Under the pieces are notes generated by a model. It searched no databases and was not told the DNA's origin. It saw only the letters and a program-made list of their open reading frames with translations. The position numbers and the translations under genes are program-made. DNA of 63,695 nt, from NCBI GenBank assembly GCA_002050125.1, contig MWTA01000085.1:1-63695 (forward strand), in the 5' to 3' direction. Numbering within the stretch: the stretch's first letter is position 1; each line of letters begins with the position of its first letter. Positions 26,998 through 34,490 of the stretch are shown piece after piece. The DNA is from Anaerolineae bacterium UTCFX2. GTDB lineage: Bacteria > Chloroflexota > Anaerolineae > Anaerolineales > UBA4823.

Positions 26998-27006
26998 TGA
27001 TAAAAT
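26998..27006 (+). promoter_or_regulatory. Extended -10 promoter (TGATAAAAT) before the small membrane protein gene
   Basis: TGA plus TAAAAT followed by GG, seven bases after the upstream stop codon. The predicted transcript starts about 65 nt before ATG 27077. Confidence 0.45.
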
Positions 27007-27076
27007 GGGATCGGAAAGCAAAAAACCGGCAGGTTTGTCTGCGGACAGAACTGAACGGTCAATATAGGAGTTTGTC

Positions 27077-27601
27077 ATGAGTCGTGAGAGACGGTCAAGC
27101 CTGGTGCTGGGCTTGCTGCTTGTACTGGCGGGGGGTTGGCTGCTTGCCCGGCAATTTTATCCGGGTTTGCACATTTGGAGATATTTCAACTTTTCCTGGC
27201 CCGCGCTGGTCATTGGCGCCGGGTTGCTTTTGCTGCTGCTCGGTTTGCTGTTCGGCGCCCCGCGCATGGCGATCCCAGCCTGCATCGTGGGCGGGATCGG
27301 CGGGTTGTTCTATTATCTGCGTGAAACCGGGGGTTGGCAGAGCTGGACTTACGTCTGGACGCTCATCCCTGGCTTTGCCGGGATCGGGATCATCCTGGCT
27401 GGTCTTTTGGAAGGTCGCTTCCGCCACGGTTTACGCGAGGGCGGTGCGCTGGTGATCATCAGCGCGATGTTGTTTGTTGTGTTTGGCGTCCTCCTGGGAG
27501 GCCCCAGCCTGTTGGGGAAATATTGGCCCCTGCTCTTGATCCTGGTTGGCGCCTGGATTTTAGTTCAGCCGCTCTTGCAGCGCGGGTTGCGATCCTCATG
27601 A
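27077..27601 (+). CDS. Small multi-pass membrane protein, DUF5668/LiaF-N-like
   Basis: 174 residues with about six hydrophobic helices in closely spaced pairs and no large soluble part. The start MSRERRSSLVLGLLLVLAGGWLLARQFYP, the repeated WPxLLIxxGxxLL pattern (WPALVIGAGLLLLL and WPLLLILVGAWILV) and the short length match the membrane part found at the N terminus of LiaF/DUF5668 proteins. No catalytic residues are seen. AGGAG precedes the ATG. Its TGA overlaps the ATG of the following HAD gene (ATGA), so translation is coupled. Function unknown; an envelope-stress link is only suggested by family. Confidence 0.7.
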   Translation: MSRERRSSLVLGLLLVLAGGWLLARQFYPGLHIWRYFNFSWPALVIGAGLLLLLLGLLFGAPRMAIPACIVGGIGGLFYYLRETGGWQSWTYVWTLIPGFAGIGIILAGLLEGRFRHGLREGGALVIISAMLFVVFGVLLGGPSLLGKYWPLLLILVGAWILVQPLLQRGLRSS

Positions 27602-28269
27602 TCGAAGCGCTGATTTTTGATTTCGATGGTTTGATCCTGGACACCGAAATACCCATTTTTCACTCCTGGCAGGAATTGTATCGCCGCCACGGGCTGTACC
27701 TGCCTTTCGAAAAATGGGCGGTCAATATTGGGACGGCGGAGATGATTTTTAACCCGATGGAGGAGTTGATCCGCCTGGCTAAAGACGGCAAGGACTTCGC
27801 ACCCGAATTTGCGCGCCGCCGCGCCCACGAGTTGGAACTGATCCACAACCAACCGCCCCTCCCAGGGGTGGAGGACTACCTGGAAGATGCCCGCCGGCTG
27901 GGTCTGAAACTCGGCTTGGCTTCCAGTTCTTCCGGCGCCTGGGTCAATGGTCATATTGCGCGCCTGGGGTTGCGCGAATATTTCTCGTGCGTGCACACCG
28001 GCGACGATGTGCTGTACACCAAGCCAGACCCTGCGCTTTATCGCCTTACTCTCGATTGCCTGGGCGTCGCGCCCCAAAATGTGATCGCATTCGAGGATTC
28101 GCGCAACGGCGCGCTCGCCGCTAAACGCGCGGGGATTTTCGTCGTCGTCGTCCCCAATTCGCTCACCCGCCTCACCGATACCAGCCTGGCGGATTTGGCG
28201 CTTGATTCGCTTGCCGACCTGCCGCTCGCCGATCTGATCAAGCAGGTTGACGCCATCCTTGCACGCTGA
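27598..28269 (+). CDS. HAD-superfamily hydrolase, beta-phosphoglucomutase/phosphatase-like
   Basis: 223 residues from ATG 27598, which overlaps the previous TGA. HAD motif I is FDFDGLILDTE, where Leu replaces the Thr/Val usual after DG. Motif II is GLASSSS, motif III is the Lys of YTKPDPALY, and motif IV is AFEDSRNGALAAKRAG. The cap is alpha-helical (type C1). The DSRNG and TKPDP spellings are those of beta-phosphoglucomutase and sugar phosphatases. It probably dephosphorylates or isomerises a sugar phosphate. The partner membrane protein upstream gives no further hint. Confidence 0.87.
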   Translation: MIEALIFDFDGLILDTEIPIFHSWQELYRRHGLYLPFEKWAVNIGTAEMIFNPMEELIRLAKDGKDFAPEFARRRAHELELIHNQPPLPGVEDYLEDARRLGLKLGLASSSSGAWVNGHIARLGLREYFSCVHTGDDVLYTKPDPALYRLTLDCLGVAPQNVIAFEDSRNGALAAKRAGIFVVVVPNSLTRLTDTSLADLALDSLADLPLADLIKQVDAILAR

Positions 28270-28297
28270 ATCCTGGCGTGCGGGGTTAGGTTTTTTA
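28261..28297 (+). terminator. Weak Rho-independent terminator after the HAD gene
   Basis: GCACGC (28261-28266) pairs with GCGTGC (28276-28281) around a 9-nt loop. A T6 tract follows at 28291-28296, nine bases after the stem, which is further than usual. Confidence 0.35.
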
Positions 28298-28320
28298 ACG
28301 ATATTTGGGATACAAACGCG

Positions 28321-29187
28321 CTACTGGAGCAGGATGGACGGCACCCAGAACTCTCCATACCCGAGCAGCGAGAGGACCACGGACGCGATCAGCAGCAGCG
28401 CCCCAAAACCAATCCATAGATAATCGCGCCAGTGATAGGTTAGCTTTTCGATCCAGGTTCGCTTGCGCAATCCAAAACAGCGCAAGTCCATTGCGTTGGC
28501 GTAATCTTCACCGCTCAAGATGGCGTTCATCGTCACCGGCACCACCAGCGGCGCCATCTTGCGGATCTGCGTGAACAGTCCGCCTTCTACCTTTTCCACC
28601 TCATAGCCGCGCGCCCGTTGGGCGTCGAGCGTTAGTTGAAAATCGCGCCCCAGCGTCGGCACGAAGCGAAACGCCAGATCGAGCGTGTAAGCCAGCCGGT
28701 CCGGAAGACCCATCCCGCGGAAAGTCGCCCCGTACTGGCGCGGGTCCATCGTGAAGGGGATCACCAGGAACAGCGCCGAGATCGAAAGGATGCGCGTCAC
28801 CTGGGTGACCGCAAACCACAACCGCTCGACCGTCAGGTTGAGCTCCCAGATCCAGCCGGTGATCGGTATGGTGAACTGGTGGAAGATCACCGTGTGCGTG
28901 CCCTTCATTGCCGCCCCAATCGTCCCGCTGCTCGTGATAATCGTATTCACCACCACCATGGTGGTCATGATGAAAAACACGAAGTACCAGGCTCGGCGGG
29001 TTTCACGCCAGGTCAACCGCGCCAGGTAATACTGACCCAGCGTCAGCGCCAGGAAGAACAGCAGAAACCGCACATCCCAGAACATCGTGATTGCAAACAG
29101 CACCAGGAGCGAGAAGATCCAGCGCGCCCGCGGGTCCAGTCGCTCAAGCAAGCTGTGCCGGTTGCGGTAGTTGAAACTGACGATCAT
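28321..29187 (-). CDS. ecfT: ECF transporter T component (EcfT)
   Basis: 288 residues with five or six membrane helices. The EcfT coupling-helix motifs are recognisable: LDAQRARGYEVE (the A-R-G motif that docks on the ATPase) and, further on, MDLRCFGLRKRTW (a second xRxFGxR-like motif). EcfT scaffolds the S component to the two ATPases. It is the last gene of the minus-strand unit EcfA-EcfA', S component, EcfT. The gap to the S-component gene is 63 nt. Confidence 0.88.
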   Translation of the reverse strand: MIVSFNYRNRHSLLERLDPRARWIFSLLVLFAITMFWDVRFLLFFLALTLGQYYLARLTWRETRRAWYFVFFIMTTMVVVNTIITSSGTIGAAMKGTHTVIFHQFTIPITGWIWELNLTVERLWFAVTQVTRILSISALFLVIPFTMDPRQYGATFRGMGLPDRLAYTLDLAFRFVPTLGRDFQLTLDAQRARGYEVEKVEGGLFTQIRKMAPLVVPVTMNAILSGEDYANAMDLRCFGLRKRTWIEKLTYHWRDYLWIGFGALLLIASVVLSLLGYGEFWVPSILLQ

Positions 29188-29250
29188 GGATCACCCGGCG
29201 CTTGCAGCCGCGCTCCGACGCGGCTGCAAGCCAATCAGCCTAAATGACAT

Positions 29251-29799
29251 TCAGCGACCCGACCGCCCGCGCACCGCCGAATAGGCGATCATTAAAATTG
29301 GCACGAGGATCAGTCCATTCACGATGTTTGAAATGAAGGCTGGAACGAAATTGGTCGCCATCGAGGTCGCGAAATCGATCCCGGAGACCCAGATCTCGCT
29401 GACCGAGGCTACGAACATGCCCACTGCTACGCCGACCACGACCATGATTTCAGCCTTGATAATATCGCCCAGCGAGCGAAAATCGGTCATCTGCAGGTAG
29501 ATCAGACCGGGGATGAACCCGATTAACCCGTTGCCCAGATCCCACCAGGGCCAAAAACCATAGCCCGAGATCAGGTCGCTGATCACGTTTCCGACCAGCC
29601 CGGTGATCAGCCCGACCCACGGACCAAACGCCAAGCCGAAAAACATCGGGATCGCCACGGCTGGGCGGATCGAGACGTTCGCGGCAGCCGGGATCTGCAG
29701 GAAGTTTGTCGCAATCGACAGCACCGCGTACAGCGCTGCGCCGATCGCGGCATACACCACCTCGCGCGTCCCAAACGCCCACAAAGATTTCTTTTCCAT
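29251..29799 (-). CDS. ECF transporter S component, substrate unknown
   Basis: 182 residues from ATG 29799, with GGAGG seven bases upstream; the upstream GTG at 29814 overlaps that site. There are about six membrane helices. The typical S-component core SIRPAVAIPMFFGLAFGPWVGLITGLVGNVISD follows the first helix, and a GYGFWPWWDLGNGLIGFIPG segment comes next. The N-terminal alanine-rich helix (AAIGAALYAVL) supplies the small residues used to contact EcfT. Sequence alone does not reveal the vitamin or metabolite carried. The adjacent SAM-cleaving enzymes suggest a purine-, methionine- or cofactor-related ligand, as inference. Confidence 0.8.
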   Translation of the reverse strand: MEKKSLWAFGTREVVYAAIGAALYAVLSIATNFLQIPAAANVSIRPAVAIPMFFGLAFGPWVGLITGLVGNVISDLISGYGFWPWWDLGNGLIGFIPGLIYLQMTDFRSLGDIIKAEIMVVVGVAVGMFVASVSEIWVSGIDFATSMATNFVPAFISNIVNGLILVPILMIAYSAVRGRSGR

Positions 29800-29906
29800 T
29801 TCTATCCTCCTCACTACTCAACTGATTTTAGCCCTGTTGTAAGTAACACCACAGGCATCGCTTGGTTTCGCGCCGCCTCCTTTGTTGCGGCGTTCGCTCT
29901 GGCGGA

Positions 29907-31529
29907 TCACGCGACATACTGGGCGAGCGCCTCGGCGCGCAGGAAACGCCCAGTTTGCGGGTACAGTTCCAGGTTTAGCTCGAGCAGCGAGGTCGGCAGC
30001 ACCCGGCAAGCGCGCAGCTTTTCTTCGTCCCGGAGCACCGCGTGCGGCGAGCCGTCTGCCGCCACCTGCCCATTGTAAATCAGCAGAATGCGGTTGGCGT
30101 AGATGACCGCCAGATCCACGTCGTGAGTGATGAACAGGATCGCCTCGAACCCGGGCATTTGCAGGATCGTATCCATGAAGCTGCGATAATTCCAGTAATC
30201 CTGACCAGCGGTCGGCTCATCCATCATGAGGATGCGCGAGCGCATTGCCAGCACCGCCGCGATGCTGACCCGTTTCTGCTGACCAAATGAAAGCGCCAGC
30301 GGCGGGGTTTTGAGCTCGGGCTCCAGATGCACTGTGCGGATTGCCCAACTGACGTCTGCGCGAATCTGTTCCGGCGGGTGCGCCAGGTTGCGCGGACCGA
30401 ACGCCAATTCCTCCTCAACCGTCGGAGCGTACAGCATCTGGGTCGGGCTTTGAAACACGTAACCGATGGTGTGCGCTGCCTGGGCAACCGTTAGCTTGCG
30501 GGTGTCTTGACCTTCGAGCAGCACCTGTCCCCGGGTGGGCTTTAACAATCCCAGGGCGTGCTTGACCAGGGTGGTCTTGCCAGCCCCATTGGCGCCTAAG
30601 ACCGCGATCACATCGCCCGGATGAACTTGGAGATTGACCCCGCGCAGCGTTTCCGGCAGTTCGGGCCGGTAGCGGAAGCCGACTTTCTGGAAATCGATCA
30701 GCGGCTGTTGGGTTGGCGGGGGCAGCGCGGGCTGAAACTCTGGCGGCGGCTCTGCATTACGGGCGCGCCGCACCACCGTCCTGGCGGGCAGCTTCACGCG
30801 CCGATAATCGACCACGTCTAACATGCCTTGCGGATCTCCCAGGTATACCGCTTTGCCGTCTTCGAGGTAAAGCACGCGCTCGGGCTGGATCGCCAGCACT
30901 TCATCCACGCGATGCTCCACCAGCAGTACCGAAATCCCGTCGTCTGCCAGCCGGCGGAACAGTTGCAGCGCCCCGCTCGATGAGGCGGGGTCGAGGCTTG
31001 CCAGCGGTTCGTCTAGGAGCAGGATGCGCGGCTCCATCACCAGAATGCCTGCCAGGGCAATCTTTTGCTTCTCGCCCCCCGAGATGTTGAAGACCTCGCG
31101 GTCGCGCAGGTGCGCGATCCCCAGATAATCCAGCGTGCGCTCCACTCTTTCCATAATTTCCCCCCGCGGCAGTCCCAGATTTTCCAGCCCGAAAGCCACC
31201 TCGTTCAGCACATAGCTTCCCACGATTTGCCGCTCTGGGTCTTGCAGCAGGGTCCCCACCGACTGCGAGAGCTCCGCCATGCTCATCTCGCTGACGGGTC
31301 TTCCGTATACGCGGATCTGGCCCTCCAGGCTGCCCCGGTAGATTTTGGGGATCAAACCGTTGATGCAGCGCATCAGCGTAGTCTTGCCGCAGCCGCTCGC
31401 GCCTGCCAGCAGCATCACCTCGCCGGGCTGCAAATCGAAAGAGATATCTTGGATCGCGGGTTCCTGGCGGCTGTGATAACAGAAAGTCAACCCTTCTATT
31501 TCAAGCCGCGCCTCGGATGGGCTATTCAA
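29907..31529 (-). CDS. ECF transporter ATPase, two ABC domains in one chain (EcfA-EcfA' fusion)
   Basis: 540 residues with two complete ABC ATPase domains. In the first the Walker A is GASGCGKTT, the signature is NISGGEKQK and the Walker B is ILLLDEPLA. In the second these are GANGAGKTT, LSFGQQKR and ILMMDEPTA. The second signature deviates from LSGGQ (Phe for the first Gly). Most ECF systems use two separate ATPases, EcfA1 and EcfA2; fused forms are known, for example YkoD. It energises uptake by the S component encoded next. Its start overlaps the upstream SAM hydroxide adenosyltransferase stop by 8 nt, so the enzyme and transporter are one operon. Confidence 0.9.
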   Translation of the reverse strand: MNSPSEARLEIEGLTFCYHSRQEPAIQDISFDLQPGEVMLLAGASGCGKTTLMRCINGLIPKIYRGSLEGQIRVYGRPVSEMSMAELSQSVGTLLQDPERQIVGSYVLNEVAFGLENLGLPRGEIMERVERTLDYLGIAHLRDREVFNISGGEKQKIALAGILVMEPRILLLDEPLASLDPASSSGALQLFRRLADDGISVLLVEHRVDEVLAIQPERVLYLEDGKAVYLGDPQGMLDVVDYRRVKLPARTVVRRARNAEPPPEFQPALPPPTQQPLIDFQKVGFRYRPELPETLRGVNLQVHPGDVIAVLGANGAGKTTLVKHALGLLKPTRGQVLLEGQDTRKLTVAQAAHTIGYVFQSPTQMLYAPTVEEELAFGPRNLAHPPEQIRADVSWAIRTVHLEPELKTPPLALSFGQQKRVSIAAVLAMRSRILMMDEPTAGQDYWNYRSFMDTILQMPGFEAILFITHDVDLAVIYANRILLIYNGQVAADGSPHAVLRDEEKLRACRVLPTSLLELNLELYPQTGRFLRAEALAQYVA

Positions 31530-32313
31530 GCGCCACCTCGACCGCTTCGCCGACCCGACTGCCCAGCCGCGCCGCGGCGCTGCCGTTGACCACGCTGATG
31601 CACAACTTCTCCGAACTGTCGAAAAGTGCGGTCAGCTCGCCTGGCTTTTTGTCGCCGAACGTGCGCGCCAGCCCGGTGATTTGGGCATCGCCTATGTTCA
31701 CCGTCCGCACAACCGCCCCTTGCAGTTCGGAAACGCTCAAATTGGTGGACAGATTCCCAAATGCGTCAACGTGCACCACCGCGCCGCGCCAGCCCTGCGG
31801 CGTGCGTTCAGGCGCCAGGAACTCCAGCAGAACCGCGTCGTCGATCCGCTCGCCCAACTCCGCCAGCGGGATGCCCGCCGCCAGGTGTCCTGCTGCGGCG
31901 GCAAAGACATCTCGACCGTGGAAAATATGGCTCACGTTCGGAAGCCAATAGCGCGGTTGGTTTAAGTGTACCAGTTCGACCGGCTGGTTGGCTGAAAGCG
32001 CCCGCTGGCGCACCAGCGTAATGATCCCGTTGTCCGGGCAGACGTAACGCTGCGCCCCAAGCCGGGCTGCGATGGCGCGCCGCTGCGTCCCCACCCCAGG
32101 ATCGACAACCACGACATGAATTGTTCCGGCGGGGAAATAAGGCGTACAGCGTTCCAGCAGCAGCGCGGCTTCCAGCACATTGTGCCGCTCGATTTCATGG
32201 CTCAGGTCAGCGATTTGGGCTGCGGGGGCGATGCTCCAAATCACACCAGCCAGCACCCCGGCGTCGAAATCGCCCTGCCCAAAATCGGTCGTGAGGGTGA
32301 GGAAAGAATTCAT
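31522..32313 (-). CDS. SAM hydroxide adenosyltransferase (DUF62), copy 2
   Basis: 263 residues from ATG 32313, where the family start MxxFLTLTTDFG is found. An in-frame ATG at 32355 would overlap the upstream gene by 41 nt. Family motifs are TLTTDFGQGD at the N terminus, VVDPGVGTQRRAIAARLG (with the Asp and Arg of the catalytic Asp-Arg-His triad) and VSHIFHGRDVFA (with the His). DUF62 enzymes hydrolyse S-adenosylmethionine to adenosine and methionine and are relatives of fluorinase and chlorinase. The gene starts one base after the stop of copy 1 and overlaps the ECF ATPase gene at its end. Confidence 0.87.
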   Translation of the reverse strand: MNSFLTLTTDFGQGDFDAGVLAGVIWSIAPAAQIADLSHEIERHNVLEAALLLERCTPYFPAGTIHVVVVDPGVGTQRRAIAARLGAQRYVCPDNGIITLVRQRALSANQPVELVHLNQPRYWLPNVSHIFHGRDVFAAAAGHLAAGIPLAELGERIDDAVLLEFLAPERTPQGWRGAVVHVDAFGNLSTNLSVSELQGAVVRTVNIGDAQITGLARTFGDKKPGELTALFDSSEKLCISVVNGSAAARLGSRVGEAVEVALE

Positions 32314-32314
32314 C

Positions 32315-33103
32315 TTATCTTGATCTTGCGACCAGGGGTTCCCCAACGCGGACATTAAGACGCCTGGCAGCGTCGCCGTTGACGACGCAGACCGCCAAGT
32401 CGTCGGCTTCGCCGAACAACGCTACCAATTCGCCGGGCTGTCCCTCGCCGAAGGTCTGCAGCAGACCGTGAATGCTCTGACCGGCGATTTCAACCGTCAC
32501 GTCATCTAAGCCTGCAAGGTGCGCGTGCCTCAGGTTAGAAGAAAGGTTGCCAAAATTATCCACGATCACGATCTGACCGCGCCAGCCGTTTGCGGTGCGT
32601 TCCGGTTCGGGGATTTGCAGCAGGCGCGGGTCGTCGATCGGGCTTCCTAGATCGCCCAATACGACGCCGTTTGCCAGGTGCGCCGCCACGGGTGAGAAGA
32701 TGTCCCGTCCGTGAAACACATTGCTCACCTCGCTCAGCCAGTATTTGGGCTGGTCCAGCTTTACAAACCGCACCGTTTCATTTTGCTGGCGGCTCTGCTG
32801 TACCAGCAAGGTGCAAAGCCCGTTGTCCGGTCCCACGAAGAACTGGCTGCCTATTTGGGCTGCAATTGGCCGGCGGGCTGTGCCCACGCCCGGGTCGACC
32901 ACCCCCACATGAATCGTCCCCGGGGGAAAGAAGTGTGCCACCCGGCTGTAAGCCAGGGCGCCTTCGAGCACGTTTTGCGGGCTGATCTGGTGGGTGATGT
33001 CGGCGATCTTGACCCCGGGCGCAATTCCCCAGATCACCCCTTTCATCACGCCATGATAGCCGTCTTTGGTTCCAAAATCGGTCAACAATGTGATAATCCG
33101 CAA
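32315..33103 (-). CDS. SAM hydroxide adenosyltransferase (DUF62), copy 1
   Basis: 262 residues if started at TTG 33103 (MRIITLLTDFG, the family start). GTG 33112 and ATG 33172 are also in frame but lie at or upstream of the predicted promoter. The catalytic triad segments are VVDPGVGTARRPIAAQIG and VSNVFHGRDIFS, so this copy also looks active. The two copies are diverged (different lid and C-terminal residues), hence an old duplication. The expected products are adenosine and L-methionine. It heads the five-gene unit that ends with EcfT, so transcription of enzyme and transporter is probably joint. Confidence 0.87.
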   Translation of the reverse strand: MRIITLLTDFGTKDGYHGVMKGVIWGIAPGVKIADITHQISPQNVLEGALAYSRVAHFFPPGTIHVGVVDPGVGTARRPIAAQIGSQFFVGPDNGLCTLLVQQSRQQNETVRFVKLDQPKYWLSEVSNVFHGRDIFSPVAAHLANGVVLGDLGSPIDDPRLLQIPEPERTANGWRGQIVIVDNFGNLSSNLRHAHLAGLDDVTVEIAGQSIHGLLQTFGEGQPGELVALFGEADDLAVCVVNGDAARRLNVRVGEPLVARSR

Positions 33104-33113
33104 AGTATTCACG

Positions 33114-33142
33114 ACTATAGCATGAGCACCCCCGGTCGTCAA
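33114..33142 (-). promoter_or_regulatory. Sigma-70-type promoter of the SAM hydrolase/ECF operon
   Basis: TTGACG at 33142-33137, a 17-nt spacer and TATAGT at 33119-33114. The predicted start of transcription is near 33107, only a few bases before the TTG start codon at 33103. This argues for a leaderless or very short-leader mRNA and against the longer reading frames. Confidence 0.55.
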
Positions 33143-33192
33143 TATGATACAATTCTTTTCCGGCTTAATCATTGCCGGCGCAGGTTCACTCC

Positions 33193-33198
33193 TATACT
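33193..33198 (+). promoter_or_regulatory. Candidate -10 box for the ECF sigma operon
   Basis: TATACT, with TTGCCG at 33172-33177 as a poorly spaced (15 nt) -35. It lies about 28 nt upstream of the sigma-factor start codon. The site could also be recognised by the ECF sigma factor itself, but no known ECF consensus is evident. Confidence 0.3.
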
Positions 33199-33225
33199 GT
33201 GACCTTTTCGGATTGAAAGCATCTA

Positions 33226-33852
33226 ATGAATAAAGAGAAGGCGAGAGTAGAAGATTTCTCTTTAGAGAAACTGCGGGCAGGCGATCGGGCTGAGTTTGCT
33301 CTATTGATGGATGTCTATTCGGGCGTCGTTTATCGGCTCGGCATCAAGATGTTGGATGATCCGCAAGACGCTGAAGACATTCTCCAAGAGACTTTCATCA
33401 AGGCTTACCGTTATTTGGGTGACTTTGATGGGCGTTCGAGCCTGTCCACCTGGCTTTACCGCATTGCGACAAACGAAGCGTTGATGTTGATCCGCAAACG
33501 TAAGAATACTCCTCTTTCAATCGATGAGCAGCTCGACCAGGATCTGGAAATCGAAAAACCGTTCCAAATTGTGGATTGGTGCTGCCTGCCTGAAAAGGAA
33601 ATGATGTCTGCCGAAGCCCGGCGCTACATGCACCAGGCGGTAGAACAACTATCGCCGAATCTGCGGGCGGTCTTTGTTTTGCGGGACATAGAAGGTCTTT
33701 CCACTGAAGAGACCAGCCGGGCGCTCAACTTGAGCGAATCGGCGGTTAAGACCCGCCTTTCGCGTGCCCGCATGCGCCTAAGGGAACTCCTGACTGCATA
33801 TTTCAGCGAGCGGATGGCTGCCCAGGGTGTAGCCGAAGCAGGAGACGACTGA
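33226..33852 (+). CDS. ECF (RpoE-type) RNA polymerase sigma factor
   Basis: 208 residues. Region 2 includes DAEDILQETFIKAYRYLGDFDGRSSLSTWLYRIATNEAL (about residues 45-85) with the -10-melting motif. Region 4 includes QLSPNLRAVFVLRDIEGLSTEETSRALNLSESAVKTRLSRARMRLRE, a standard helix-turn-helix. Regions 1.1, 1.2 and 3 are absent, as in group 4 sigma factors. The linker contains DWCCLPE, two adjacent cysteines. The gene is followed after 1 nt by a zinc anti-sigma gene, and then by zinc-ribbon, TlpA and OsmC genes, which suggests a redox or envelope-stress regulon. Confidence 0.93.
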   Translation: MNKEKARVEDFSLEKLRAGDRAEFALLMDVYSGVVYRLGIKMLDDPQDAEDILQETFIKAYRYLGDFDGRSSLSTWLYRIATNEALMLIRKRKNTPLSIDEQLDQDLEIEKPFQIVDWCCLPEKEMMSAEARRYMHQAVEQLSPNLRAVFVLRDIEGLSTEETSRALNLSESAVKTRLSRARMRLRELLTAYFSERMAAQGVAEAGDD

Positions 33853-33853
33853 C

Positions 33854-34108
33854 ATGGATCATGAACACTGTCATTTGCTTCTGAACTCGCTTTCCGACTA
33901 TGTCGAAGGCGATCTAAGCGAGGAACTGTGCGCGGAGATCGACCGCCACCTGCAGGATTGCGAGAACTGCCGGATTGTGATCGATACGTTGCGCAAGACG
34001 GTTTATCTTTATCACGAGACCGTCGAACCTCCAATCACGCCGCCAGACGTGAAAGAAAGGCTGTTTGCCCGGCTGGAACTGAATGAATTCCTCAACTCGA
34101 ACTCGTAA
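33854..34108 (+). CDS. Soluble zinc-finger anti-sigma factor (zf-HC2/ZAS type)
   Basis: 84 residues. The anti-sigma zinc motif is present: Cys and His in MDHEHCHLLL, then EIDRHLQDCENC, giving the HisX3CysX2Cys pattern. A C-terminal helix of about 35 residues (PPDVKERLFARLELNEFL) follows. There is no membrane segment, so it should sense the cytoplasm. ZAS proteins bind their ECF sigma factor and release it when thiols oxidise and zinc is lost. The ATG is one base after the sigma-factor stop, consistent with coupled, near-equimolar synthesis. Confidence 0.88.
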   Translation: MDHEHCHLLLNSLSDYVEGDLSEELCAEIDRHLQDCENCRIVIDTLRKTVYLYHETVEPPITPPDVKERLFARLELNEFLNSNS

Positions 34109-34139
34109 CTCATAATCTGGAGATGCAGCTAAGCTTGGC

Positions 34140-34349
34140 ATGGACGAAACAAAAAACCCCGCCCCGAGTCTGAGCCAGCCGTTTGCGCTGCGGGTTGAGC
34201 GCTCTCATAAGCTGTTCGCGCCGGCTGCTCCGCTGCGGGCGGGCGATCGCTGCCCGGTATGCGGTCAGGCGGTTTTGGATTACGATGGGCTGCTGAATCT
34301 CGTCTGCCCGCATTGCGGTTTCACCGGCGGCGGAGGCTGCCATACCTGA
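34140..34349 (+). CDS. Small zinc-ribbon protein
   Basis: 69 residues. The C-terminal half carries two CxxC knuckles, CPVCG near residue 41 and CPHCG near residue 58, spaced 17 residues apart as in zinc ribbons. A further Cys-His (GGCHT) lies at the end. The N-terminal 35 residues are polar and Pro-rich with no known domain. I do not recognise a family. It is in the same direction as the sigma/anti-sigma pair, 31 nt downstream of it, and upstream of the thioredoxin-like gene, so it may be a member of the same thiol-sensing unit. Confidence 0.6.
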   Translation: MDETKNPAPSLSQPFALRVERSHKLFAPAAPLRAGDRCPVCGQAVLDYDGLLNLVCPHCGFTGGGGCHT

Positions 34350-34391
34350 TAAACCAACCACGGCTGTCCCGGCGGGACAGGAGGAAATGAC

Positions 34392-34490
34392 TTGATCCAA
34401 CAACTAACGGATGAAACGATGTGCACAGATCAAAGTTCGGCGCCGCTTGACGGTCGGCGTTTCTGGATGAGGCTCTATGAACCGCGCTAA
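34392..34490 (+). CDS. Candidate 32-residue small protein or leader peptide before tlpA
   Basis: Starts at TTG 34392 with AGGAGG seven bases upstream, the best ribosome site in the area, and ends at TAA 34488-34490, overlapping the first 14 bases of the TlpA gene in another frame. The product is polar, with no signal or membrane part. The arrangement is that of a translationally coupled leader. The same Shine-Dalgarno also precedes a two-codon ATG-ACT-TGA frame. Supported only by the ribosome site and overlap. Confidence 0.3.
   Translation: MIQQLTDETMCTDQSSAPLDGRRFWMRLYEPR

Noticed and set aside
34387-34395. Two-codon frame ATG-ACT-TGA after AGGAGG
   Set aside because: Too close to the ribosome site for efficient initiation; the overlapping TTG frame is the more sensible reading.
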